Origin: Zopfochytrium polystomum | Lineage: Eukaryota; Chytridiomycota; Chytridiomycetes; Chytridiales; Chytridiaceae | DNA length: 64,000 bases | NCBI GenBank assembly: GCA_025765615.1 | Contig: JAIVFJ010000006.1 | Location: 124,001 to 188,000 of the forward strand | Direction of reading: 5' to 3' | In this document: positions 10,131 to 20,365 of the stretch, in pieces | Position numbering within the stretch: the first letter of the stretch is position 1 | How the letters are laid out: every line of letters starts with the position of its first letter | The notes under the pieces: model-generated | Databases searched by the model: none | Told to the model about the DNA's origin: nothing | What the model saw: the letters and a program-made list of their open reading frames with translations, nothing else | Program-made: the position numbers and the translations under genes

Positions 10131-12897
10131 TCAGCGCAAAAACCTTTTGTAAACAGGGTTCTGGGACGATTCGTGGGAAGAGAATGCGTTAAAAGGATTC
10201 AAGGCCGTTGTGCAATGCTATCAAAAAAGAGGCCCTAAAATGGCTTCCAAAACAACTCTTCCAGTGTTCTTATGGACTCCTTATGACTCACCTCGGTCTC
10301 GTCAACATAAGCGTAACCGAGACGGTCCAAAAAATCTTTAAAGCGAGTGCGCTGGTCGGGGGGAACCTGCAGCCCGGCAAGAACTCTGGCGATATCGGCG
10401 CCGTGGTTACGATAGTGGAAGAGCGAGACATTCCAGTCAGCTTCGGCTTCAAGTAGGTTTAGGAACTTGCAACAGGAGCGGTTTTGTAGGTAAGTCCACA
10501 AAATTAGGAAGACCTTCAGGGGTGACCCACTTTTTTCAGCGCGCCCGGCCGCTCTGGAAAGCGGAAGCGAATGATCATCTCGTCCGTAACGGTCGCGCTT
10601 CTTCCGCCGGCCATGTACTTCAGCCAGAAAAGAAAAGGGGCGAGTTTCAGTCCGTTTAGTCGGTGAGCTTCCAATCGGCATGACGGAGCCTCCTCCGACA
10701 TCGCACCCAAAATCCTCTTACCCGCATATGCGTTTTCGCCATCTCATTCTCGGTGATGTCCATCGCCTCGATGCCTACGTCGGCGAGCTGCGCAATCACT
10801 TCATTGACCTCAGCGGGTCCATTAGTGACTTCGAACGAGATGTATATGTGCGCAACGTCTGGGTCTGAGTAGCGGTATGAGACCTCGGTGACAGGATGCG
10901 GATCAATCGAGTTGTAAAGGGTTCGGAAGCTTTATGAAAACGGTAAGAAAGGGGAAGTCAGGAGTGTGGAGGTTTGGACGATGGAAAAGAACCTTCCAGG
11001 ACGCTCCGGGATCATAGCAGAGATCATGACTTCCTTGCCGTCGCCGAGACGAGCGCGTTCGGCAACAAACCGGAGGCGCTGAAAGTGTAGGCATTCAATT
11101 AGAGAAGCGGTCGGAGAAGCTGACATCTGCGGGGCGAGAATACAGGTTTTCTTCCACTTGGAAAACGGGAGTTGTGGAGAGAAGGTATAGGGAGAGAGTG
11201 TTGGAGGTGGGAGGTTACGGAGGGTCAACTGTACGTGAAAGTTCATGTTTGCGCCAGATAAGACGGCGACAAAGACGCCATTTTTCATATCTGGGTTCGC
11301 CGAAAGAAATTTTTTTAGGCCCGCGACGCCGAGAGCACCCGCAGGTTCCAGAATCGATCGAGTATCTGAAAGAAATGTTATAATCGTACGACAGCTGGAG
11401 CAACTCCATTTGCCTTCAAACGTGTCCTTGATGGCAGCACACAGCTCGTCGTTCGAGACGAGGACGAAATCGTCCACATGCTTTTGGCAGAGTTTGAAAG
11501 TTTCTTTGCCAACGAGTCCCACGCTGGTTCCGTCCGAAAACATCCCAGCCTTTTCAGGAAGTTGTTAAATGGAGGTGCGCTTTGAGGCCGACGAAGATGG
11601 AACTTACTTCTCGCAATTGGACTGGCTCGCCCTTGTGAAGTGATTGATACATACTGTCGGAGTCAATTGTGTTAACGCCAATAATTTTGACGTCGGGGCG
11701 AACTCTCTTAATGAATGCTAGTTTCGTTATTGGGGAAAGTGGAGAGTTCGTACTACTTAAACGACGGATCAAGGCGGGACGAACAACAAACGCACCAGCA
11801 ATCCCAGCGAGTAAGCCGCCTCCGCCGCAACAGACAAAGATTGCGTCAAGGCGGTCCTGTCGTAGTTGTCGCAAAATCTCGACGCCAACCGTTCCCTGTC
11901 CGGAAATGACGTAAGGGTCTGGGTAAAGGTGAGCAGCAAAATTGAATACGATTATCACAAACGGAAGCAGGAATCAGCAATCTGAGAAGGCACTCTACCA
12001 TCGAAAGGGGGAATAAACACCGCGCCAGTCTCGACTGCCAGTTTTGCACACTCTCTTTTGGCTTCGTCAAAGTCGCTTCCGACCAGTACCACCCTGGCGC
12101 CGAGCTGCCTCACGCTGTCGACCTTGATTTCGGGGGCAAATTTTGGCATGACGATCGTTGCATTTATTTTCAGCTTTTTCGCGGCAAGTGCGACGCCTTG
12201 CGCGTGATTTCCTGCGGAAACGCATATCACGCCGCGCTCGCGGTCTGCGGAGGGAAGATGGTAGATTTTGTTGAATGCTCCACGGCATTTGAACGAAAAG
12301 AGGGACTAGCGCGTAAATCAGAAAATGGAAATAATTTGCGAATAGGTTATTCAACACCGTTTCACGCCTCGGTCTGCTCCTAACCTGCATGTCTTCGCGT
12401 TTAAAAAAGATGGTATTGTCGAAGCGCATCGAAAGCTTTGTCGCAAAAGTGAGGGGAGTCTCGACTGCAACATCGTACACACGAGCAGTCAGGATTCCCT
12501 TGAGGCTGAATAATTGAAAGGTGGGGTGGCCATTAGGATCGAAAATGGTGGATGACGAAGGATGCAAGGAGAGAATCATTTCCACACTGCATCTTTTGCG
12601 AATGGAGGGTGAGACTAACTAGTCAAAGTCGGCGTTGTCAGATATGTCGAGCTGTGATCGGGTGAGTGACTCCTTGTCTGTTGCGTGCGAGGGGATGATT
12701 GGGCTAGGCCAGACGAAGACTGGTGGTGCAGGTACCGACGCGATCGATCGTGAGGAGTCTGTGCGCACGGGCGGGTGTTGATGGCGCCGGCCGGGGTTTG
12801 TTGCGGGCGGCTGGTTACTGCTACTCTCATTGGTGGGACCGTGAGGGTGAGGGACTTTGTCGCCAGAAGAGTACGTACGCGGCGCGGACGAGGACAT
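10131..12897 (-). CDS. ILV1: threonine deaminase (biosynthetic threonine ammonia-lyase), 596 aa, 12 exons
   Basis: Exons: 12897-12620, 12505-12385, 12305-11999, 11918-11796, 11717-11608, 11549-11414, 11365-11235, 11078-10993, 10929-10722, 10617-10531, 10465-10292 and 10160-10131; all phases agree. The enzyme converts threonine to 2-oxobutanoate in isoleucine synthesis, normally in mitochondria. The PLP-binding motif SFKCRG (Lys139), SAGNHAQG, the phosphate loop GGGGLLAG and SGANMNF are present. Two C-terminal ACT-like domains follow ([28 protein letters not shown]), the site of isoleucine feedback in the family. The 5' 90 residues are Ser/Pro/His-rich and could hold a targeting peptide. The last exon is only nine codons plus stop (NPVYKRFLR) and would be missed by simple ORF reading. 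The intron at 11413-11366 starts with GC. Confidence 0.96.
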
Positions 12898-13147
12898 TGT
12901 GCCCGCGGGGGTTGAATCAAAAACCCCGAAATCCCCAGCCCTGAACCACTCCGAGCCACTCTGAACCAGTCACAAGTGCCCCACCTTGTGGCTGATTGAG
13001 AATAGCTTTGTCTCTCGAACAGAAGAAGAGAGAGCGAAAATTTCCATTTTGTATTTGCAGCTGATCACTTCAACAAAAATTCGAAAAAATATTGAAACAA
13101 TCCAAAAGGAAGAGCAAAATTTTTTCTTGATCTCTCGGCATTCAGCA

Positions 13148-13181
<34 letters not shown>

Positions 13182-13701
13182 CTGTCTGTCGGTCCATCTG
13201 TCTGTCTGGTATGTATGGTCTGGCTGTCCCCCGGTCAGTGGAATTCCTCATCTCATGCCCACTCCACCCACCTCGCACGCACGCTCTGTCCCGCCCTCAG
13301 TCCGCAGATCTCCCTCTCCGCCTCCCTCACCTCTCCAATATTTATTTCTGCAAAAAGTCAATGATTTTGTCGGGATTGCACCAAACAAGTCTTCTCTCGC
13401 TGCACTCCCAGTCCACTCCCACCGCTCTCTCTGTGCCCACCCACCAACACCACCGGCCTGGCCCTTCCACCCGTGCCTCCTTGCCTCTTCCACTTCCACG
13501 CTCCCCTCCTGAGAGCGCTACTCTGCCAAATCCTCTCTACCGCACCATCACCTACCATCTGGCGCCTTCGTCCAGCTTTGTCCAGTGGAGATCACCAACT
13601 GCCCTGCGCATATCATCGACCGTAAAGCATCGCACGAGCTGTCAGCATCAGCCGTTCTCTCTCAGTTTCTCTTCAAGCAAACAACTATCTATCTATTCAT
13701 C
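12898..13701. promoter_or_regulatory. divergent promoter region between ILV1 and the BTG/Tob gene
   Basis: The two flanking genes are transcribed away from each other, so this 800 nt should hold both promoters. It is rich in C/T tracts and holds the TGTC microsatellite at 13148-13208. No TATA box could be assigned with confidence. Open frames across it follow the repeat and are not credible genes. Confidence 0.55.
13148..13208. repeat. (TGTC)n microsatellite
   Basis: About fifteen imperfect TGTC units with interruptions (TGTCC, CGGT, CATC). Direct reading of the sequence; likely length-polymorphic. Confidence 0.9.
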
Positions 13702-14490
13702 ATGATAAGAGAGATTCAGTACGCCTGCGACTTCTTGGGTATGAAGCACCATGGACGCTTACCTCGCCCCAACACCCACCCTTCCTCCCCCCCCACCGCA
13801 TCTGCTGACCGGCGATTCCACCCTGACTACCTCTCCCCTCAACGTTGAGCAGCCCGCCACCTTCCCGTGCCATACGCAACTTCGCCGGAACAGGCCGATG
13901 TGTTCCACGGAACCCTTCTTCAGCTACTCCAAGAAAAGCTCGCCTCTGCCACATGGGATCCAGCTCGCCCTGCGAGAGGCTCCGGGTTCCGTTCTCTTCT
14001 AATTGTTGGAGGCCGTGTCGACCCAGTCATCGCTGAAGCTGCTCGAGCTGCGTCCATCCAAGGGATCCAGGCTTGTTTCCCCGCAGACCTTACTCTTTGG
14101 ATTGACCCTATGTGGTGAGTTTCTTCCCCCGTGCTGCAATCGATCTTTGAAGTATCCGTTCTCACTTGGACTCCATTTGCACAATTCCGCTTCAGCGTCA
14201 GCTACCGCACGGGAACGAGCGACCACAGCCCAATTGTGGTCTTGTGGGAAGACCGTGTCGCAGTTGCTGCAGCCGCAGCAGCTTCGACCGGCTCTCCTTC
14301 GGCTGCCTTTTCGGCGTTCGCCTCCCTTCCGTCACGCACGACGAAGGTTGTGCTTCGGAATCCCGCCTCCCTCGAGCACATTCGGTATTCAAAAGTAGCA
14401 GCAGCTGGAAGCCGACCATCATCATCCGCCTCCATTCACTCCCCGCAAGCTGCAGTGGCGCCAGCGCCGGTGGCCCTTGCCCAGGCGTAA
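13702..14490 (+). CDS. BTG/Tob family anti-proliferative protein, 197 aa
   Basis: Three exons: 13702-13738, 13853-14114 and 14196-14490 (594 nt in phase). The start MIREIQYACDFLARHL matches the family's first helix. Then come LLQLLQEKL, box A (GSGFRSLLI.GGRVDPVIAEAAR) and box B (LTLWIDPMCVSYRTG), followed by a short strand SPIVVLWEDR and an Ala/Ser/Pro-rich tail of about 80 residues. In animals BTG/Tob proteins bridge the CCR4-CAF1 deadenylase to mRNPs and restrain proliferation. The domain is known mainly from animals and some unicellular relatives, so its presence here is informative. The tail shows no obvious PAM2 (PABP-binding) motif of the Tob type. The exon 1 junction restores the conserved Ala-Arg after FL. 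Confidence 0.93.
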
Positions 14491-17400
14491 CCCGATGAAG
14501 AGCGAACAGCTTGTGAAACTCCATTATTACTCCAAGAATCTTCTGCGGAAAAAAAGTCGAAACTTTCCGAGGGTCGCGCTGTAGTCCGATACTCTCAGTT
14601 GTCATTCTGATTTTAAGTGGCACTTTGCCCTCGTGTTTACTTTGATCAACCTTTTCAAGCATCAACCTCTCCTTTTTTTTTTGTTTTTCTCTCTTTCGCC
14701 ATTTTTATACAAGGCTGTCCTTCGTTTAGTTATTTCTGTGTATTTTTGGTCTACTCTCTCCATTTTATAACTCGCTGTCATCTCTCGCGCATTTTACCTT
14801 ACACCGTTCCTGCCTTCCTTCGTTTTTTTTATAATTGTTTGAAGGAGATGATGAGAAAGAAAAGGCCGTCTGTTATCAGTTTTGTCGCTCTTCAAACGAG
14901 GCAGGCTCCCTGTGTTTCTGATCAATCCGTGCTAGCTCCATTCCCTACTGCTTGCGCGAAAGTGATAACCCCTGACGGCCCGACCTGACACTCGGCTCTG
15001 TCCGCGGCGACGCTTGGCATCATAGACTTCGTCACAGCTTGTACAGTGTAGGCAAAACACTGTTTGAGGAAAAGAATATTTTTCGTGCTTCAGTCCCTGC
15101 ATAAGGGCTGCTCGCCCATCCCTTTGCGACCATCCCCTCCACTTTAGGGCACACGTTTACATTTCAACCTACCCCAGAGCCAACTGCTGGCTGTCCGTGG
15201 GAGAGACAGAGAGAGAAAGACCGTTTTGGTGTGGGAAGCCGAGTTCTTATTGTTAATGTTTCTGTCGATTGGCCACTTCCAGTGAGATTTGTGGGGGTTG
15301 GACTCGTAACCAGGATACTTTTGTGGTGGCGGGTGAAGAGCCGAGCATTCTCCCCCCGCCTCATCCTTTCGTGTTGCAGCACAACCCCTCGAACAATGAA
15401 TCTGCCTGCCTGCCTCCCGTTTGTTTCCCGATTTGCAATATTCCCCAAGCCACCTGCGTCAGGCCCTGCCGTGTTACTCCACCTGCAACTCAAAAACAAT
15501 TGACACAAACTTATGGGAAGCTTCTGCGAATACGAGAATTGGAAGAAAAAGAAAAAACAGCCAGGAAGCATGTGAAGAGGGCCTTTGAAAACCTTTCTAT
15601 CTTGGGTGGCCGACCACAGTGCAAGATTGAGACAATTTGCGGTAGTATTTATCGCGGTAACTTCGTGTTTGTTGCCCCAACAAACGCCAAAACAGAAGAC
15701 ACACCAACGGCACCCCACACACACGAACCAGTCAGCCATGCACGGCGCACTCACTCACTCTCACACACACACACACACACACAGACACACACACACACAT
15801 ACACACACACACCCGAGCGCGTGCAGAGCCCACCGCAAATGGTGGACGACGGCATCATCGACGATGACGGCGGCGCCCAGGCGGGGAGCGGCTTGAGAGT
15901 GTCAGGAAGCACGGCACCCGCGCGTCTTCGGTCGAATGAGGCGCCCGCGGCGAACGACCGCTGATTTCCGACAGTTCGAATGATGACCGCACATGCTCAC
16001 CGTAGGGCGCTAAGACTACTATGCCTTTTTCAGTATCCCCTTGTGATTGCTGGAGAAAAGGATGGAGGTCCGATGCGGCGCTGTGTCATCCCACATTCCA
16101 CCCCCCATCCTGACACTGCTGCTTTTTCTCTTTGACGCCGCTGGCTGTGTGCGTTTGGCGGCAACATATGCGCCTTGCACACTTCTGCGTCGGGAGCGAG
16201 AAAAGCTTCTTTCTTTTTTTCTTCTTTTTTTCTTCTTTTTTTTTTTTTTTTTTTCCCCTTCGCCCCCACCTCTACCTGCCCACGGCAAGGTGAGTTTTTC
16301 ATCGTTGATCACGAGAACATAGTGTCTTGGCCGTGTCTGCCACTCCGTTCTCTTTATCGATCCCCCGCCTTTTCTTTGATCGCTCTATCAAATTCATTCT
16401 TCTGCCTACCTCCGTCAAATGGAGCGAGTTGTCCTTGACGCAAGGTGCCGTCCCGTTCGCAAAGAAGCTTGCATGAAGCATGTGGACTTCTTTTCGCGAC
16501 CGCTCCCCACTTGCTCAACGATTTCTATCTGGAGCTCTGGACGGTTGACTCCGAGACGCACGCCTCGCCCCCGTGTGCCATACCTCCCTCGACTGCCCTT
16601 CTGGTTCAGTGACTGAAAGAAGCTTTCTGGAAGAAGCAAATTCTCCCTGTTCCCAAAGTAGCCAATCTGAAACGACTGCAGTCGACACTCCGCTCTGTCG
16701 TTTCGCATTTATTTCAGCTGACTCGGACGCATTTACTGCGAGTGCTCCCTCTATTTATCTCTGCTTTTTCTTCCATGCATGTGCACTTTTGTTTTAGCGC
16801 GCCCAACCGCCACGTCGGGATGACCAGCGCATCCCTCACTGGCTCGCACATACCTTCACACTAACACCTCTCTCCGTCTCACGCAATCACTCTCTCACAA
16901 CACACATCCATCTCCCTCGCTTCCTCTCCCCTCTCCCTGTCTCTTTGCCTCCCAGTCTCCTTCACGCAACTCAACATTTACACCCACTCTCAGCATCCGT
17001 CTCCAGGCTCTCCTTTTTTTTTTTCCCGTCTCGCCTGTCGTCTGTTTCTTGAATTGAAGCGGTCAGACTTTGTCTAGAACAAGGGGGCCCAAATTCAAAG
17101 CCCGCAACAGCGTTGCAGAGAGGCCTACAACCCAGAGGCAGAGCCAGAGACAGAGAGATGGGAGGAACGGGGTAAAAAAAAAAACAAAAGAACAAGAAAC
17201 ACGGAGAAAAAGGAAAGGAGAAAAAAAAAAAAAAAAAAAAAAAAAAAAGGAAGAAAACCGTTTGCTGAGAGGACAGAAAGTGCAAACGCCCAAAGCCGCG
17301 AAGCAAGCCCGCACGCGTTCCCACCCTTGTTCAGTCTGCCCACACTATCAACACTCGACTCTCCAAACCCAACTCGCTCTACCCCCACCCCCTTCAAAGC

Positions 17401-17587
17401 CCTCCTTTCCACTTTCGCCCGCACCTTTGAGCACCACTCCACAAGAAAACGCGCCACCACTAGACGTTACAGCCACAACTCCCCTCTGCTAAGACCAACC
17501 CTTATCGCGGCTTCTCGGTGCTTTCGGACTCTGCGAAGGCCCAACTTCAGGCTGGCCCTCGACCCTAGGCCTTCACCTCCCCACCTT
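14491..17587. other. 3.1 kb without a supported gene; microsatellites and homopolymers
   Basis: This spacer separates the BTG/Tob gene from the orphan at 17588. It holds a (CA)n tract at 15762-15812, a T-rich run at 16208-16256 and an A run at 17222-17248. Open frames such as 15269-15964 (+) and 15164-15754 (-) overlap on both strands, contain the microsatellite, and show no domain or splice pattern. A rapidly evolving small gene near 15490-15680 (+; charged RIRELEEKEK segment) cannot be excluded. Confidence 0.5.
15762..15812. repeat. (CA)n microsatellite
   Basis: CA dinucleotide tract with G and T interruptions, seen directly. Confidence 0.9.
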
Positions 17588-19537
17588 ATGGATCCGCACC
17601 AAAAAAGCACCAAGATGGGACCCCCGCTTCCTCCTCTCCCTGCCATCACCACCTCCTACACGAGCGGCCCACTGTTCAGGCTTTCTGCAGCCGACTGGAC
17701 AACACTAGCTCTCCTGGTGGCTCTCCTGATGATGCTCGTTTCCCTCCTCGTGCCCCTCCTTTCTCCACGCCTCTCCAGCGCTCGAAGCGAGCCGAAAGGT
17801 GCCGTTCTGCCGGTTGTGCTTCCGTTTGCAGTCGCCACGTTGCAGCGGTTTTGGTACATTATTGGTTGGGCTTGGATTATCGATATTGCACTTGACGGAT
17901 GGCCATACCAAGACATTGACATAATCGGCACTCACGGACTGGGCGCTGTTCATGTTACCACCATAGAAGAGCTTGGCGACGAAGCTGACGACTCATCTGC
18001 CTCTGGCTGGCTAATCGTGGAAGCGCGTACTTTCGGACGAATCCCATTGATTGGACTCAACGAGATGCCTTGCCTAAACCTCTTTCGTCCACTCCCTCGT
18101 CTAGTCACCACGCCATTTCGCGACCACCATGAGCCTCAGTCGGCCTTCGACGCAATCCAGATTGTCCTGCCTCAATCATTCTCATTGGTGCTTGTTGCGA
18201 ACAGCGCAGCAAAATTCGAACCCTTGGCAAACACTCCTTTTCTTTGGTCTGATGAGTCGGATCCCCGCGCTGCACAACGTTTTTGGTATTACAGCGACTA
18301 CGCGTGCGCCATGGACTTCTTCATGCAAGGGTTGTTCAATGACGGCGGAGTAAAATTCGGCTGGCAACGACTCGTCTCAATGTTCGTCACTGTCTCCTGC
18401 CTGTGGACTATCGACATCTCACCTGATGGATCGTGGTATCACTGCGACGTGACATTCGACTGGCAAGGATTCATGGTCATAATGGTCACTGTCATCGAAG
18501 ATCCGGAGTTTGAAGACGAAGAAATTCCTGCTGTGGTCTGGCAAATCGCTGGAGCGCCGCAAAGACTGATAGCTGCTAATGTTACCGCGGAGGAAGTGGT
18601 TTCTGCCGAGGCTGATTACTCTTACTCCACAGGCTCGCAAATCGCGGAAGGGTGTGCTTTGGAACGCGTTCAATCGATTGTACTCGGTCGCTCAAGGCGG
18701 CTTATGACGGAAATGCCGGCAATCACGGAGACTGTCTCGCTACGGAGCCTTCTTTCTCCGGATTTGGGTCAATTTTGCTTCCGAACAAGAGCAATGCTAT
18801 GCGAGCAGCAGCATGGGGACTCATCCGAAGTTATTGTTGTTGCCATTCCAGCGGCGATAGGTGCTGAAGGCACCGGCAAAAGCACCCCTCCGTCGAGGGC
18901 AGTGAAAGAAGAGGAGCCGCTCACGCTCATCAGCGAGGACACTGCGTCCCAAGCAGAGGAGTCTCCGTTGCTGGTGAGCTCCAACGCCTCGTCTGGTTGG
19001 TGCTCTCCAACCAGCGAGATGACGCTCGACTGGCAATTTCCGGCTGGCGAGTCCGTTTCGTCATCTCTGCCAGATATTCTGAACAAGATAAGTGCTGCAC
19101 AATCGGCGGCTCGAATCCTCCACGCTGCAGGAATGCCGCAATTAGGGCCAAGTGCGTACGCTGTGCTGGAACAACGGCGTGATATAACAAACTGGAAGAA
19201 GAAAAAACTGCTTCGGATTCCGGACGAGGCTGTTTCTGGCCTATCGCAGCCACATATGAAATGGCCTGCACCACCGCCAACAATGCAGCCTCAGTTGCTG
19301 GCAAGTGTCCCTGTTACAAAAGGAGAATATGAATTCTCCCTATCGCAGTTCCCCATTCTTAAAAATTTCGCACGACTGCTGTTCCATCGAAAGCTCATAG
19401 TGGTGCCCCACGGGAGTATTGGACAGAGGATGCCATTCGGACTTGGAGCAGCTGCCAAGCCTTTGTATTTAATGGAATGGCCTTTCGTGCAAGCGACTAA
19501 GCCAACCTGGACGCGACACCATCCTTTTGAGGGATGA
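17588..19537 (+). CDS. orphan membrane protein, 649 aa, intronless, internally repeated
   Basis: The longest plus-strand frame starts upstream without an ATG; the first ATG is at 17588 and the frame stays open to TGA at 19535-19537. A single strong membrane segment lies at about residues 37-60 (WTTLALLVALLMMLVSLLVP). The rest is acidic and hydrophobic, with an internal repeat: WAWIIDIALDG (near 17869) followed by VHVTTIEELGDE resembles CLWTIDISPDG (near 18400) followed by VIMVTVIEDPEF. The RFWY motif precedes WAWIIDIALDG in one copy but lies about 40 residues upstream of CLWTIDISPDG in the other. I recognise no family. It lacks introns while neighbours have up to eleven, which could mean retroposition or recent acquisition. 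The long frame and conserved repeat argue that it is real. Confidence 0.6.
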   Translation: MDPHQKSTKMGPPLPPLPAITTSYTSGPLFRLSAADWTTLALLVALLMMLVSLLVPLLSPRLSSARSEPKGAVLPVVLPFAVATLQRFWYIIGWAWIIDIALDGWPYQDIDIIGTHGLGAVHVTTIEELGDEADDSSASGWLIVEARTFGRIPLIGLNEMPCLNLFRPLPRLVTTPFRDHHEPQSAFDAIQIVLPQSFSLVLVANSAAKFEPLANTPFLWSDESDPRAAQRFWYYSDYACAMDFFMQGLFNDGGVKFGWQRLVSMFVTVSCLWTIDISPDGSWYHCDVTFDWQGFMVIMVTVIEDPEFEDEEIPAVVWQIAGAPQRLIAANVTAEEVVSAEADYSYSTGSQIAEGCALERVQSIVLGRSRRLMTEMPAITETVSLRSLLSPDLGQFCFRTRAMLCEQQHGDSSEVIVVAIPAAIGAEGTGKSTPPSRAVKEEEPLTLISEDTASQAEESPLLVSSNASSGWCSPTSEMTLDWQFPAGESVSSSLPDILNKISAAQSAARILHAAGMPQLGPSAYAVLEQRRDITNWKKKKLLRIPDEAVSGLSQPHMKWPAPPPTMQPQLLASVPVTKGEYEFSLSQFPILKNFARLLFHRKLIVVPHGSIGQRMPFGLGAAAKPLYLMEWPFVQATKPTWTRHHPFEG

Positions 19538-20024
19538 CGCATCCCCTTTTTCTCATGCAACAAAGCAGGAGAAGCGATAATGAACGTGAATATTTTTTTT
19601 GTGCTGGCCTGTTGAGAGCAAGAAATGAATAAATGAACCAAAAAATGGCCTGGAGCCCCTTATGCAACAAACGACACCGATCTCAGACGGTCGGTGAAAC
19701 GGGGGACCCTTGCCTGGGCTAATAGGGGTACGGAGTTAGACAAACGCGAGTTGCAAAAACAGCAGACACTCCCGCACACGGAAAGCAACACACAGTTTCG
19801 TTGCAATGTTTTATTGTTCTTGCTTTCCCTCTCTTCCACGTTCCACGGAAGTCCCAATCTCCCTCGGCCCCGAACCGCTGTACTCTGCTCGCTAAATATT
19901 TTTTTTCTTTTTTTTTCCCCCTCCGTCGTGGTCTCTTTCAGATTTGAGAAGACTGAGCAGCCTCACCAAGAAAGGTAGTCCTCCTCCACCTTTCTCCTTT
20001 TGGCTACCTTCCTCTCACAGTCTC
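19538..20024. other. convergent 3' region, no gene seen
   Basis: The orphan gene (+) and the MFSD1-like gene (-) end towards each other here. No frame or motif is supported. A T-rich run lies at 19898-19917. Confidence 0.5.
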
Positions 20025-20321
20025 TCACTGTGTGCCTGCCCTTGGCAGATGGATTCTGCGCACCGGGCTCTGGCTCCCTTGCCGACGAGACGCCGACCGC
20101 TGCCGCCCGACCGCCGCGTCTGGCGAGCCGGCGCCACCACCAAAGCTGCGGCGACCCCTCGGGCCGCCGTGCAGGTCCGCACCTGCAGCAGTCGTTAGCG
20201 AGGAAGAAGATTGTAAAGAAGATGGGACAGCAGTCGTTGTAGAAGAGGCATTATCTCTCCCAAAGAGCATGCGAGCCGGCGACGCGGCAAGCGGCGATTG
20301 GCCCAGGGAGGACGCCGCGGC

Positions 20322-20365
<44 letters not shown>

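Noticed and set aside
13147..13208. TGTC repeat as a possible CRISPR-like array
   Set aside because: Units are four bases with no spacers; it is a simple microsatellite in a eukaryotic genome.
12986..13705. 239-codon plus-strand frame
   Set aside because: It runs through the TGTC microsatellite (VCLS repeats) and its end overlaps the true first exon of the BTG/Tob gene in another frame.
15164..15964. Overlapping frames on both strands (196 and 231 codons)
   Set aside because: Both pass through the (CA)n region or low-complexity sequence, mutually overlap and show no domain or splice logic.
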